A DNA stretch of 64,000 bases from Scylla paramamosain. Taxonomy: Eukaryota; Arthropoda; Malacostraca; Decapoda; Portunidae. The notes below the pieces were generated by a model that was not told where the DNA came from, searched no databases, and saw nothing but the letters and a program-made list of their open reading frames with translations. Both the position numbers and the translations under genes were made by a program. Positions 1 to 15,887 of the stretch are shown piece after piece; position 1 is the stretch's first letter, and the number at the start of each line of letters is the position of its first letter. The DNA is taken from assembly GCF_035594125.1 (NCBI RefSeq), contig NC_087167.1, positions 2,017,501-2,081,500 on the forward strand. The letters run 5' to 3'.

Positions 1-29
<29 letters not shown>
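1..29. repeat. (TC)n microsatellite, cut by window edge
   Basis: Pure TC from the first base. Confidence 0.95.
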
Positions 30-32
<3 letters not shown>

Positions 33-253
33 CTGCTCTCCTCTGCGTCTGACGAGTATATCGCTCAAGTCTTCCCGGAGTTTAGAAATGCCAGAAGTGC
101 AAATTAGTATGTCGGAAATTTGAATGCGAGCAACAGGTCTGGCAGCAGACTTCACCTTGACAGCACTCAGCCGAGGTAGCGGTTCTTGTTGCGCTAAATG
201 AATGCCAGACTGTTAAGTAGGAAAGCAGTGCCAGAGATTGAACCAGCTTGAAA

Positions 254-256
<3 letters not shown>

Positions 257-331
<75 letters not shown>
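257..331. repeat. (GA)n microsatellite
   Basis: About 75 bp, pure. Confidence 0.95.
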
Positions 332-2775
<2,444 letters not shown>

Positions 2776-3169
2776 ACAAACACAACAATCCTACATACAC
2801 AACCCGAGTAAACACTTACTAATACACACACACACACACACACACACACATTCAGGACGTCCTTTACAACTTAGCGGCTGTGAAGAAGCTTGGCACTCTA
2901 TAGACATAAGTAATGACATTCCGGAACCTCTTGGGCCATGGGAATTTAGCGTTCAGTAAAAGAAGAAGTCTCGCAACGTCACCTAGATCAAAGAGGATCC
3001 CGCCTGAATTTGGGATAATGTCAACACGGCAGACAACAGGTCGTTAGCGGGGTGGCAGCAGTGTCCGCCTCTCTGGTGTGTTCCAATATTCTGTTTCAGA
3101 GGATCGACGTTTCAGCTTGGGATTTTAGGATTGCTGTGTAATTATCCGTCGCTCAGGAAGTGTGTCTGA

Positions 3170-4080
3170 TTCGCTGTTCGTTGTTTTATTTGTTATATGC
3201 TCGTTGTTCTCACTTTGGTTTCTGTGTTGGTGTTCTTATGTATTGGTTCAAGTCGTGGTGTTCTCCATGGAAGTGTTGATAAAGAGAATAGGTATAGGGC
3301 GAATGGTGTAGTTATTAAGATAGAAAAAAAGGAAACAAAATCTTACTATTTATCACTATGACGTTAGTTTTTTTTTTCTATTTTCTTATCAAATATTCAA
3401 TTACGTTGTTCTGTTCACCGAGATTTTAATATACTTGCTTGATTTTTTTTACCGTGTGCTGGGTAAGGAAATGCAAAACAAAGATATTACTTTTTGTTAT
3501 GTCATCAGTTTTTCTTTTTCCTTCTTGTTTGTTCGATCTTGTTGCACTTCTCACCGAGAGAGTGTTAATGTAAAAGGATTTATTTCTATTATTTGAGTTG
3601 ATTGTTTAGAAATTCGGTTAATTATTTTTTATTGTTTATCGTCATGGTGTCGTTTTCTATTTTCAGTCTTTTCTCATACAGTACTTGTTCGAGTTGCTGT
3701 ACGCATCAAGAAAGCGTTATTAGAAAGGACATTTTACCAGAGAATGAACAATATACTAGAAAACAGTAGACAAAAAAACAAATCTTATTGCTTATCAACT
3801 TCGTCTTTGATGTTAAACTAAGGCACTGTGTTTCACTTCCCTATCGTGGCGGAAACTTGCAAAACTGCCATCTGATTGAATTGTCTGAATGTTGTTGTGA
3901 TTCTATTCTCTAGTTTTCTTGTGTTAATTAAACTATTTCTTGTACACCAATATGAAGACGTGTTTACTTTACCATCATTTCATCGAGATTCTCTATAGAT
4001 CGCTCTGTTGTCCTCTGTTTTTTGTTTCTTTGTGTTAATTAGACCATTCTCCAGAAAAACAGAAAGACGTGTTTAGCCTC
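3170..4080. repeat. Strongly degenerate tandem array, period about 140-150 bp
   Basis: A composite motif recurs with decay: a T-rich block, then a 'GTTCT...CACCGAG..GTGTTAAT' block. Examples are TTCTCCATGGAAGTGTTGAT (3259), TGTTCACCGAGATTTTAATA (3412), CTTCTCACCGAGAGAGTGTT (3547) and GCATCAAGAAAGCGTTATTA (3703). The last two units share GTGTTAATTA plus GAAGACGTGTTTA with a 111-bp spacing (3921 and 4032). No coding potential is seen. Confidence 0.5.
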
Positions 4081-4736
4081 CAAGTGGAGTTTTCCGTCCA
4101 TGTTTTACGTAGCGGAGTGAGCGAGGCTGCCAGGCAGATAAAAAGAGGATACGAATCAAAAGGTGACTCGTTCCGATGCACTCGACTTTCACTCTCGCAG
4201 AGAAAACACGCTTGTGACCGTTACCGATTTTTATTGAGTTGTGTTGGTCTTGTGAACTTGTCATGTCGCATCGCTAAATATGACGAAGAATTTTTAAAAA
4301 CCTTCATCTTTGTGTGTTCTGCCCTGTTACCGTGTTGCCGTGGTTGTGTTCCTTGGGAGCTTTAAGAGGGGTGGGCAGGGACGTTAGGTTTATAGTTTCC
4401 TAGAGGTTATTAAGCGGTGGCCATTACTTAGCGAGGGATCCTGCCAAGTGGTATTGTAAAGCAGGATAATTTAGGTTAATCTCACTCTAGCTCAAGGTTA
4501 TTAACGCCCGAATGGAGGCGCCCTTATTGCTCGTTTCCTTATTTGTATGGCGCTACGTATCTCACTCTTATCGCCTTCCAAATTGGCTTCCTGTTTTGAG
4601 TTTCCCTTTGCTAATGCTACTGTATATATTCTTTCCTCATTTTTCATCAATAGTTACCGTTTCCGACTGGGTATAAAGAGCATAATTGTGTATCTAGTCC
4701 GTACTCCATTTCCATTGTGCCTCAGCGCAGTCAGAT

Positions 4737-4768
<32 letters not shown>

Positions 4769-4775
4769 CATTGGG

Positions 4776-4836
<61 letters not shown>

Positions 4837-4860
4837 CTCTCTATCTCTCTCTCTCTCTCC
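4737..4860. repeat. (CA)n plus imperfect (CT)n
   Basis: CA array at 4737-4769, interrupted by AAACAC, then a CT array at 4777-4860 with CC and TA interruptions. Confidence 0.9.
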
Positions 4861-5356
4861 GTAACAAACGAGGGGTCACCTTCCACCATAGCTTCATCAA
4901 TCCACGCACTCACAGGGACGGAAAGCCTAACAAAGCTAATTCTTCGTTAATGGTCTAGCAAAGTGTCGCCGCGCCGCATATACGTACAGACAGACCCTAC
5001 CTTTTTTCAGGGGAGTGGTGGTCGTGAGGCAGGATCGCTTACTTGCTAGGTAGGGTGTGCTGACGGACGTGCACAATGATCAATGCGTTGTATTGATCAG
5101 GGATATAGGTGGTAATGGATAGTGTATGTAGCATGAACGCACAATGCAGTGTGGCCATTCAAGGGTCTTGTGTGTGGGCCTTGCTGAATGTATGTTACGT
5201 GTTGCTGATGTTTTTGTTTTTTTTTCTTTCTTTATTAATATTGTCGAATTAGGTTTTTCTTTATTCTTTTATGATGTACTCTTACTGTGCTTTCTTTTTT
5301 TTTTTCTTTTTTTTTATAAGATTTTCTATATATTCATCTTATTTTTTTCTCTTTAC

Positions 5357-5407
5357 CACTCTCTCTCTCCTCTCTCTCCTCTCTCTCTCTCCTCCTCTCT
5401 CTCTCTC

Positions 5408-5466
<59 letters not shown>

Positions 5467-5535
5467 CTGATCTAACAAGTTATTCATATCTTTACAACTT
5501 TCCATTAAAAGAGAGAAAGAGAGAGAGAGAGAGAG

Positions 5536-5570
<35 letters not shown>

Positions 5571-5580
5571 GAGAGAGAGA

Positions 5581-5630
<50 letters not shown>
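5357..5630. repeat. (CT)n then (GA)n inverted arrangement
   Basis: An imperfect CT array (5357-5466) is followed after about 45 bp by an imperfect GA array (5512-5630). A transcript could fold into a long stem. A second CT array follows at 5732-5860. Confidence 0.85.
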
Positions 5631-5731
5631 CAGCCATTTTCATTTATGTTATTTTTAGAAGCTTCGACATCTTGTTCCTCGTCAAGACATTTTGATTTCT
5701 ATATTTTGTCTTTCCTGAACATATATTTTTT

Positions 5732-5863
<132 letters not shown>

Positions 5864-6387
5864 CCTTTTACCGTAAGAGGGTCATGTGTGTTCTCTTGAC
5901 TCTTCCTTCAAAGGATTCCAATGCAGACCCTTCTTCACTAATATTTTTTCAGTGTTTTCCCTCACTATCCTGGCCACTCCTATCCGTTCCTCCTCTCTCT
6001 CCACCCCTCCCTCCAGTGTTGTCTCTCTGTCTCTCTCCCTTTTCTCTCTCCCTTGCTTTTCCTCTCCTTGTTGTCTTCTCTCGCCATCTTCTCCTTGACC
6101 TTTTCATCATGCATCGTGCTGTGTATTCTGTCTCACATCCGTCACTGCGATGAAAGCGAAATGCATCTGAATAAAGAATTATGCTTCGCTGGAGTAAAAG
6201 AAGTCTTAAGTTTCTGGTTCTCTTCATTACCTTTATTTTTCATCTTAGTTTTTTTTTTCTTTTCTTTTTTCTTTTCTCTTTGTCTGCTATATTTGTGTTT
6301 TTGCTTAGGTATATACATGTTTCTGCTCTTCTCTCTCTCTCTCCCCACTCTCTCTGCTGGGACAGGCGTGTATTGTTGGTGTATGTA

Positions 6388-6388
6388 G

Positions 6389-6441
<53 letters not shown>

Positions 6442-6446
6442 ATGGG

Positions 6447-6484
<38 letters not shown>

Positions 6485-6494
6485 TTGATGTCGC

Positions 6495-6528
<34 letters not shown>

Positions 6529-6600
6529 GCTGTTGTTGTTGTTGTTGTTGTTGCTGTTGTTGTTGTTGCTGCTGTTTTTCTTGTTGCTGTTGTTGTTTTG
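6388..6600. repeat. Compound trinucleotide array (GTT)n-(GAT)n-(GTT)n
   Basis: GTT repeats, then twelve or more GAT units (about 6446-6485), then imperfect GTT/GCT units. All six frames give homopolymers or two-residue runs (poly-N, poly-V, poly-L, poly-T), which explains the ORFs here. Confidence 0.95.
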
Positions 6601-6606
6601 GTATCC

Positions 6607-9184
6607 ATTAGTCAGCAGTTGATCTAATAGCGAAGCTTGAAGCCTGCTTAGAGTCATCTGCAGTTCGCAAAGAAGTTCCTTGAATATCTTCCAGGCGTGT
6701 GACTCTTCTCTCATTTCTTCGGCCATTTTTCCGTCTCACCTGAACCTGACTCCTAAATGAGATTAACCTGGCACACTTCACCTCCCCTTCCTTCGTCACT
6801 TGTTTCAGCAAATTAGTCATTTTCTTCCCTTTTTTTTTCTCTCCCTTTTTGCGCATATTGGAGTATCAAAACTCACATGCAAATATGTCTCAGAGTTATG
6901 GTCTTAATTTGCAACTTTATTGCTTGATAGATGGATTGTCTGTTTTTTTAATCACAAGTAATCGCTATCAAAAAATAGTAAATTTCTCAATGCCAGAGCT
7001 GGGTACGGCATTCCAAAACTTACAGTATATTCTTTGCCCCAATTGAATCATTAATTTACTAAAGTAGACTATTTCCCCAATAAAGAATCCTGAAAAGGCT
7101 TTAGAACTTCCTCCGCCTTGACAGACAAGCGAAAGCCTCGACCTGTACACATTTCTCACACTGTCCAGGGAACAAGAGATATGCCCTTCTGTTCTGAGTT
7201 TCAGAAGACTTTGGAAGAACGTCTTTTAGATCCGTGCTATTTTTCACTGCTATATATGGTTTGTACGACCACGAGCCAAAAGAACCATGTCATTTTTCTA
7301 CTGATCCCTCGAAGCCTTGTTTTCTTGTGTTCTTTTTTGTTCCCCTGACTGTTTATGACACAATGACGCATTATTTTATCTGAGTAACCCTAGACCGAAG
7401 GATAATGAAACAACAAGAACCGAAAGGCTTAAATTACATGGTGATTCATTTTGCTTACAGTGATGTCTTTCCAAGTTTTAATCTAAAGCTGCACCAGACT
7501 ACACCATTCTGTTAAGCTTGAGTAGAAGTCATATCTACTAAACGTTTCGTCGCAAAATTCTAGACCTTATGAAAGAGAGGATGTAGGGAGAGGGAGTGTT
7601 TTGCTGCGTCACCAACCAAGCTGAACAAGGCCTGGTTCCTGGTGTCCGGCTGTCACACAAGTTAGGCGGATTCATTACAACTTTCGCTTTATATGACGCT
7701 GAGTATAATCCATTCGCTATTACTCAGAAACCATTAGGGAACATGACGAGCCAGTACAAGTTGAGGTATGGCAACTCAACAAACAAATAATTAATGCAAT
7801 AACGTGACATCAGAGCGCAGTACTTAGTCATTTATAGCGTAATTTTGAACGGCTGAAAAATTAACCAAAATTCTCAACGAGACTCATCGAAATAGTCACA
7901 TTTTATCTTAGTTAGTAAATCTCGGTCCAATAAATTGCAAATGATTACGGTAATCACAACAGCTGCTGTCAAAATTAAAAGCTAAACTCGTTCCAAACTT
8001 CACATATACAGAATAATTTATTGCTTAAAACAAGTGGATGAAATGTCTTGACGCCCCTTTTTTAAATTAGTCGAAGTCACAGGAAGGGAGAAAAATAATC
8101 AAGGAGAATGTTTAATCAAGATAAAGAAGTGACTGTGGGTGATGGGCGCAGCTCACCGGTACAGGCTTTTGATGAAAATTAGATTGGCAAGTGTCGCCGC
8201 TCCGCCGAGGGATATCTAAAAGTCATAAACCATTACCATGATCTTTCGGAAGCGTGAGGCCCCGCGCCGCGCCACACACTCCCTCGAGGCGAAGAGACCC
8301 TCAACCTTCTCCTCCACAGCCACCGCTTTTCCTTTCTCCCTTTACTCTTGTTCCCTTTTTTCCTCCATAATGTGATGGCGCTGTTCTCCACCTGACCCTC
8401 GATCTTCCCTTTTCATTGCTTTTGTCTTCTTTCTCTTTCTCTTTCCTCTCTCTCATTCTTTCTTTTCATCACTAATGCACTGCCTGTGTTCTCCGCTGCA
8501 GCGTGATGAGAACACCAATGTTTATCATATGCACATCATTACGTATGATTATAAACAGTGCATACATATCTTTTAACATGTTTAAGTATATCTAGTCATT
8601 AATTATAATTTCCCGTTAATCCATAAGGATGAAGTGGGTAGTTAGGATGGACACTAATAGAATAGGCTAATCTTAATCTGATTAGGTTTCAATTCCTGCT
8701 CCGACAGCCAGCTTACACCCGATCCTTGCAGCTGTTCTTCTTGCCATCAAAGGCAGAGTGCGGAAGTGGAGTTTTTGATCTATATGTAGGAAAAAAAATT
8801 GTGTTAGCTTGAAACAATCACAATATGTGTTCTAGAAATAGTAGGTGAGTTGACGGACACCAATAAGTGCTTTACAGACCTGGAATCGAAAATGTAAAGT
8901 GAAAGTCGAAATAGACGCTAAATTGCGCTATGCTAGGGTGCTTAAATCAGTCTCGCTGGGTCTCTAAAAGCTTAAAGAGGGATAAGGCGACTTACCAAGT
9001 AACACAGGAAAGAATTTGACATGCGGATCACCTCAACTAACCTTTCCCAGTTTTTCCTACTTCACGACAGACACAGAAAGGCAGCAGGGCATAGGCGGTG
9101 AATCACACACGCACCATCTCGATCTTGCCACGCTAACCATTAATCCGTGAAGGCGACACACAAACCACTATCGAAAAACATCTT

Positions 9185-9250
<66 letters not shown>

Positions 9251-11340
9251 TCGCTTCCTCCCTCACACCAGCGGTCCACTTAACTGGTGAAAAATTACAA
9301 TGAAAGCAATTTTTTACATATATCTCACATTTTTTTTCTCTCGGACTTTTTGTTACATCATCATTGATTTATCTCTCCCCTTCACATATTATCCTCTGAC
9401 CTACTTTTCCTCACTCAACAAAACGATCCGGCCATCGCCTCCTCTTCCCTTTCCTTCGACCTCCTTCTCGAGTGAATAATAACCTTGTTGACTAAGGAAT
9501 AAATCTCCCATTCTAGACTGTGATGTAAAGATTTTCTGGGGCAAATTGAGGTTAACAGCGCCCATAGAACAGCGATCCTTTAGGTCTTCTTTCTTCTCTC
9601 CCGTGTCCTCGTCCTAGTCTTCCTCCTCTTCTGCTCGTCTCTCTAATTGGAGGCTAAGAGGATGGGCACGTAACGCACGGTACCATTACCCCGGCGTGTC
9701 TTCCCGAACTGATCCTTTGGTATGCAAATAATCTGAGGCAAGTGCCGCTGCGGGACATCCATTAAGCAGCGAGTGGTCCGGCCGTCTGTCTCCCAGGCGG
9801 CGACTCTCCGCCCGCCGCTGCCTCTCTCTACAGGCCTGGCGGATTATTTTCTGTCATTAATTCTCCTATTCACTGTATTTGAAACCTGGTCCGTGTCTCA
9901 CGTCCTGTCAAGATGGTTCAGTTTAAGGGAGTCATATCATTCAGATTCAGTGTGTTTATTCTTCTCTTCACGCTGTTTGCTATAAACTGCTGGGCCTAAA
10001 AGATTGTTTTTATTATCTTTTTTCTCTTTTCATTCTCTTCCTCTTTTTTTTAGCCACAGTGTGTTTAAGATTCATTATTTTTTCGTCATTAAATCAAGTA
10101 AACTTAAATCCCCTGAGTGGCTTGTGGCTCACCGTAAATCGCTTGCACTCTCTTCCCTTCACTTTATCTCCGCTACTCACGAGACACTTTAAAAGCAGCC
10201 TCGTAAATCTGTGCGAGACTGCAACGCTTCCCTGAGCCTTGAGAGCAATGACGCCTTGCAATGGGAGAAGCGGATATAACTTTAATTTTCTAACATTTCG
10301 TACCAGCACTAACTCAATCAGCGTTCCTTGATCAAGTTTGGACAAATTCTAGCATTCCCTTCGTTATCGCTCCCCTTTGGGACGTTTTGTATTCACTGGC
10401 AGCTACCGCCAACCACCACCCTTCCTAAAACTTCCCATCCTCTGAGGGGCTCCGGTCTGGGCCTAACTGAGGTCCTATGGAACATTCTTGTGGACCCAAC
10501 CGCTTTACTCGGAGTGCCAACAAATCTGTAGCCTCGCGTTTTTATGTGTTTATTTTGGACGGCGTCCAACTGCGAGGGTAGGAGCCGCTAACAGAAACCT
10601 TCGTTCACTCTCGCCTGTCTTCGTTAGTTAAAGAATAAGTATTTATTACTCTTTGTGACAGGACGCGTTAATGGAATGAAACCAGGAAATGCGGCAAGGC
10701 TCAATCTGGTACCCTTGCGTGAACAAATTCATAAAGAAGAATGTTTACACTTTTCGTGGTAAAAATAAAAGTGTTATAGCACCATTTAGTGGAAACCATC
10801 TTGGCGTGGTGCTGGCGTGGGCCGCTGCTGATGCTATACGCCTCGCCCCGGCACCGCTCCAGACGAGTTATCGCTGACCCTTTGTCCTGGCAGTAACAAG
10901 AGTCCACCCGCCACGCCTGATAACCAAAATCTCGTACTACAAACCCTGCTCCCCACGCCGTCTTTGTCTTACGCTTCGCTCGGGTACAAATGACAAGTGG
11001 TTACATAGTTTGTTAGGTCTTAAACATGAGGTATTTCCATTTGCTATTATCGTTAGGATTGATCTGCGCTGCACTAATTCATAAAGCAGCACTCAACACT
11101 GAGCTGCAGTACGTGGAAGTCAACGGTAAAGCTTGTACTTCCCGAGAATTGATGCTTTGATAATCCGTAATATATTCCTATTTTGAATTGTATGTTTCTT
11201 AGATAGCACTTGTTGATGGTGGCAATGATAATGATAGTAGGAATTGTATTGATAATAAAAAAATAAAATAAATAAATAAAGCAAGATATCAGGTAGTGAT
11301 AATAATAAAAATACTTCAAATAAATGTTGAGAAAATCGAT
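6607..11340. other. No gene seen
   Basis: Non-repetitive apart from the CT array at 9189. ORFs are all under 90 codons with no recognisable motif. An octamer-type TATGCAAATAAT at 9721-9732 lies in a GC-richer, low-stop segment (9640-9840) that could be regulatory, but this is only a suggestion. Confidence 0.45.
9189..9247. repeat. (CT)n microsatellite
   Basis: About 59 bp, pure. Confidence 0.95.
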
Positions 11341-11343
11341 GAA

Positions 11344-11480
11344 AGGGAATGAGAAGAAGAGGAGGAGGAGGAGGAGGAGGAGGAGGAGGAGGAAAAAGAA
11401 AAAGAGGATGAGGAGGAGGTGGTGGCGGTGTTGGTGGAGGAGGAGGACGAGATCGAAGAGGGAAGAAGAGGTAGAAGAAG
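11344..11480. repeat. Purine-rich (AGG)n tract
   Basis: GAGGAGGAGG units interrupted by AAAGAA and GGTGGTGG. The strand is almost purely purine and could form triplex structures. Confidence 0.85.
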
Positions 11481-11570
11481 AAAAGATTGATTAAAACATG
11501 AACGCTCGAGCTGGAAACGGGCCCAACGTGGCCGTGTGATCTATGAATAAAGGCATGCCAGTCCCAGCCA

Positions 11571-11830
11571 CACCACACTAGTCAAAGTTACACCATTCCA
11601 CCCCAGCTGCACTCCACCAGTCACAGTCACACTACACCAGCCACAAACCACACCACACTCGTCAAAGCTACACTCTGCTACACACCATTAATCTTAACTA
11701 CACCACACCAGCCAGAAGCCACATCATACCAGTTAAAGCTACTCCTTGCCAGCTTAAGCCACACTCCACTAGTCCCAAGCCCTACCACACCATCTAAGCC
11801 ACGCCACACTCAGCTTATTGCCACACCCTG
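11571..11830. repeat. CA-rich degenerate minisatellite
   Basis: Repeated units of about 24-27 bp built on CCACACCACACCAGTCAAAG-type sequence, for example CCACACCACACTAGTCAAAG, ACCACACCACACTCGTCAAA and TACACCACACCAGCCAGAAG. The plus strand is almost free of G. No ORF. Confidence 0.7.
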
Positions 11831-12683
11831 CCAGACCACGAAGGGGTTGTCTCAGTCAGCATTCCTACTCCCTCCAGACGCCACGTATCACCATTAAAGC
11901 TCAAACTTCTCGAGGACAAGCTTGAAGTGTTAAGCATGATTTATTGCCTCTCTTGGGAAAATATATACAGTGAAATACTACTTAACTTTTTTTTTTTTTG
12001 TGGAGGGAGGGAATTAAGAAGCTTTCTCAAAGTTCTCATTTATTCATTTTTTTTTTTTTTTGGGGGGGGTTTGTGACCAGCCTTCTTAACGAGTATGATG
12101 TTAAAATAGACGCACATATTTATTACATTTTTTCCATACATGCAATAAGAAAAAAAAAACAGAATAACGTAAGAGAAGCTACAAGAAGTCAGTAGGCCTA
12201 CACTTGACAGTCTCTGTATGGTTATCGGACTTGCTGAACCTATACTACATCAAGCGATCGCAAATATTCAACAAGGTAGGAATTCCATTACATATCCTGT
12301 GAGTAATGGTGAAAGTAATAAATGTTGCTGATTATATGGATAACAGCATTTCAAACGTTACCAAGAGACTGTTATTTATACATCTACTTCGAGTATACGG
12401 AATGGCGTGCTGTAGAGGGTGAGGAAGGGAGAGTATAAGGACCTCAGAGAATGATTTGCGGCCTGGAATAGACGAGCAGCCAAAAAAGTTTAAATGGAGT
12501 TTTTATTTTGCATCAAACTTATGGAGGCTGGTGATAATGATGATGATGATGACGATAATGATGGCAACCCAAGTCTTCCTGTCGCCGTAATCACTAGAGA
12601 CTGAGTAACTTTAAAAAGTGAAGTTGGATGACTTTATAAGGGGAGTGAGAGATGTGAGTCATTGAAACTCAAATAATGAAAGG

Positions 12684-12835
<152 letters not shown>

Positions 12836-13120
12836 GTACTTAACATCCCTCTTGATTATGAAGGCAGACCCAAAGTTTATCTGCCATCAAGTTTAATCCA
12901 AGAGAGACTTTTACGCAGGCCCAAAAATTTCCGTTGTCTCCTTACTAAGAGCATAGAGGCAGACGTAAATCACTAGGATCCCGGAAAAGCAGTGAAGAAC
13001 GGCCGGGGTTGGCACACGCCCAAGGAAAGTGGAAGATAAATAACTAAACACTAAGCAGAATAGTTAACTTCCGTTGAGAACTTCCTTATATCCAGAAGCC
13101 TCCAGCCAGTGGTGCGACTG

Positions 13121-13340
13121 AGGCCCGTATTCTGAAACGCTTTGCTCTCACCACAACTATTCTCAAAGGCCGCACAGATGATGAGCTGGATTCTCGAGAA
13201 TGTTTTTCCTGTTAATAATGTAGAGATCTTGTTAATCTTTCGTTAGAACCATAAAAACGTCCTTAAATTCCGTGTAACTTCAAGTAGAACCTTTTGAATG
13301 TAGTGTTAGCGTGGCGTAAACGTGTTTCAGTATATGGTCT
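13121..13340. mobile_element. Candidate MITE with imperfect terminal inverted repeats
   Basis: The left end AGGCCCGTATTCTGAAACGC (13121-13140) has an imperfect inverted partner CGTGTTTCAGTATATGGTCT (13321-13340), about 15 of 20 positions matching with a gap. The roughly 220-bp interior has no ORF. The left-end motif is one I associate with an abundant repeat of crab genomes, though I cannot check that here. No clear target-site duplication is visible. Confidence 0.5.
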
Positions 13341-14360
13341 TTAGAGCGACGAGGAGAAAGGAGGTCGGTAACTGTGGGAAGGTAGGAGGAGGCCATAGCC
13401 ACTCTGCTATCCCCACCACGCCTCTTTTTCTTCCCCTGGTCGCTGATTTTATAGTCCACGTCACATTCTCATACATAGCAGGCGCGTCCTGGAGCCTTTC
13501 AGCCCACATATTAACTTGTGGCGCCGTAATCTACTTTCCCACCAAAGCTGTGACTAGCAGGCGCTGGGTTTACGAGTTTACAGGGTTGAGGAAGGAAAAG
13601 AGCCGCGAGTTTCAGGAGAGATGGCTAAAATCTTATAGCCTGTGAATAATAAAGCGTGAGTCAGGGCGTTCTGTAGTTACTTCCAGCGTAAAAGATGGTG
13701 AGACACGCGAGGTGAGTGAAGTCGTGGCGCTCCTGAGAGACGAGACGCTGCTTAGTCTCTCACGAATATTGGGGTAGCAGGCATATTTCCTTGAGAATAT
13801 AATGCTGCCGATACTGCCTCCATCCCCGCCAGGATAAAGCGTCATCGCTCAAAGAAAAGAAAAGAAAATATGTATGCGGAAGTGAAAATTCAAATAACTT
13901 TTTTAGAGGGTAAAATACGTAGGGGAAAAATGAATAAAACATGGAGAAAGAGTGTGTTGGTTTCAATGTATACGCTTGTATCGATCAGCGAGTGCCTGGT
14001 TCAGTGTATGGCAAATGTTGTGCTCGTGTAAGGTGATAGTGAGTCACAGCACGAGCGTAGCGGCGTCCCTCCCTCCTTGGAGCCTCAGCCACGTCTGCAC
14101 CCCCTCCCCCTCAAGCCAGCTGCCGCTATCGAATTCTTCTCACTCTGAAGAAATGCCGGGATTCACTCTTCCCATAAGCTGCTGAGCTCCCCCACGCCTC
14201 TGCCAAGCCTACATGAATTTTGATCGTTCATTTTATATTGTCGATATGGACTCCCCATTTTTGTTGATATACCTCAGATATACAATAAAGGACAATATTT
14301 ATCATTTATTCTTCCTCATTATGCTTTATTAAAATTTTCTCTTAATTTGCATTATTTTCA

Positions 14361-14560
<200 letters not shown>

Positions 14561-15340
14561 CACACACATCAATTTTGTGTGCATCATATATTTTATTCAT
14601 AGTAAAAGAAGTACGATTATTTATAAGAATCCAGCGCCTTTGGGTGAAGATAGAAAAAAAAAAAATGTCCCTTACGTGGCAAAGAGGCTGCAGGCGCCTC
14701 AGGTGACGCGGAACCTGGGAGGAAGGGAAGCAGGTGCGTACCATGATGTTTTTGATCCTAGTTGAAATTATGTGTATTGTATACCGCCGCCGAGAACCAC
14801 ACGTAATATAACGAGTGCAAGGACCTTGGAAGACTGATGCTTGACGCTAAGGTGACCAAACGTCAATCTATACCAAGGGTATTTACCGAGTCGATCCCAA
14901 CACACGAAACTCACTTTCATTTTCTCACGTATTTCCCTCAGCAAGGTCTCGCGAAAAGGAAGGAATCTTTTCTCAACCAAACATAAAACAGGAACTTTCT
15001 TGACGTCTCATGCGTAGAAGTTTTGAAGGAGTTCGATGAGAGGCAGCCAAACCACTTAAAGAATATTCCACACACTATGAATCCCGCCACAATGCGCTGC
15101 GGTTTCTGATAGACCAGAGTGAACGCCTTTGAACCGAAGGGAACGTGCACCCAACCAGCTCTATCCATATCTGTTATTGTTTGGAGGGAACCGCCCACCT
15201 CTGGGAGGTAAAAGGAAATCATTTTTATGGGGAAAAATTGTAGACGCATCATAAAAACCCTCTAGGGACGTGGAAAGGGACGGGTATCATTGTTTTGTTT
15301 CCAGACCACTACATTGAGGTTTGGAGTAGGCAGAGTGATG

Positions 15341-15345
15341 GTGTG

Positions 15346-15401
<56 letters not shown>

Positions 15402-15405
15402 CGTG
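15341..15405. repeat. (GT)n microsatellite
   Basis: GT array with a few GC units at both ends. Confidence 0.95.
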
Positions 15406-15887
15406 GTTTTTGTATTGTAGTGTCCCGAAGGTCTTTCACGCTGCTTTCACTTCTTTCACCACCATCGTCTTTACACTAGGTTCTGTGTAGAGAGGAAGGG
15501 AATGCGGAGAAATGGATTATGGCGTTGGCAACCTAAGCAATGTACAAATGAAAGGGATCAAAGGCACACACCACAATGAATACCACACTACAGATTATTA
15601 TCGATCCTTTTTGGCCTCTCTTTAGGGACTGGCACCACCGGGAGGGAGGTCCTTTCTTTCATTCTTTTTTGTTGCCCTAAGCCAGTGTCTCTCACACAGT
15701 AAAATACAGAAGAAAACCCTTCTCCCAGTACTTAAATATTCACATAAGTACCCCTTGATTTCACGCGTTTTTGTAGTTCTTCTCCAGCATACAATTGGCC
15801 GTCATTTATCTTCTATACTGTTGCATTGCCTCCCTTCTCCATCCATCTCCTATTACTACTTCTTTGAGCACTTAAATATTTGCATGA

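Noticed and set aside
6142..6726. 194-codon asparagine-rich minus-strand ORF
   Set aside because: It is generated by the GTT/GAT arrays. Flanking parts are lysine-rich read-through of T-rich DNA.
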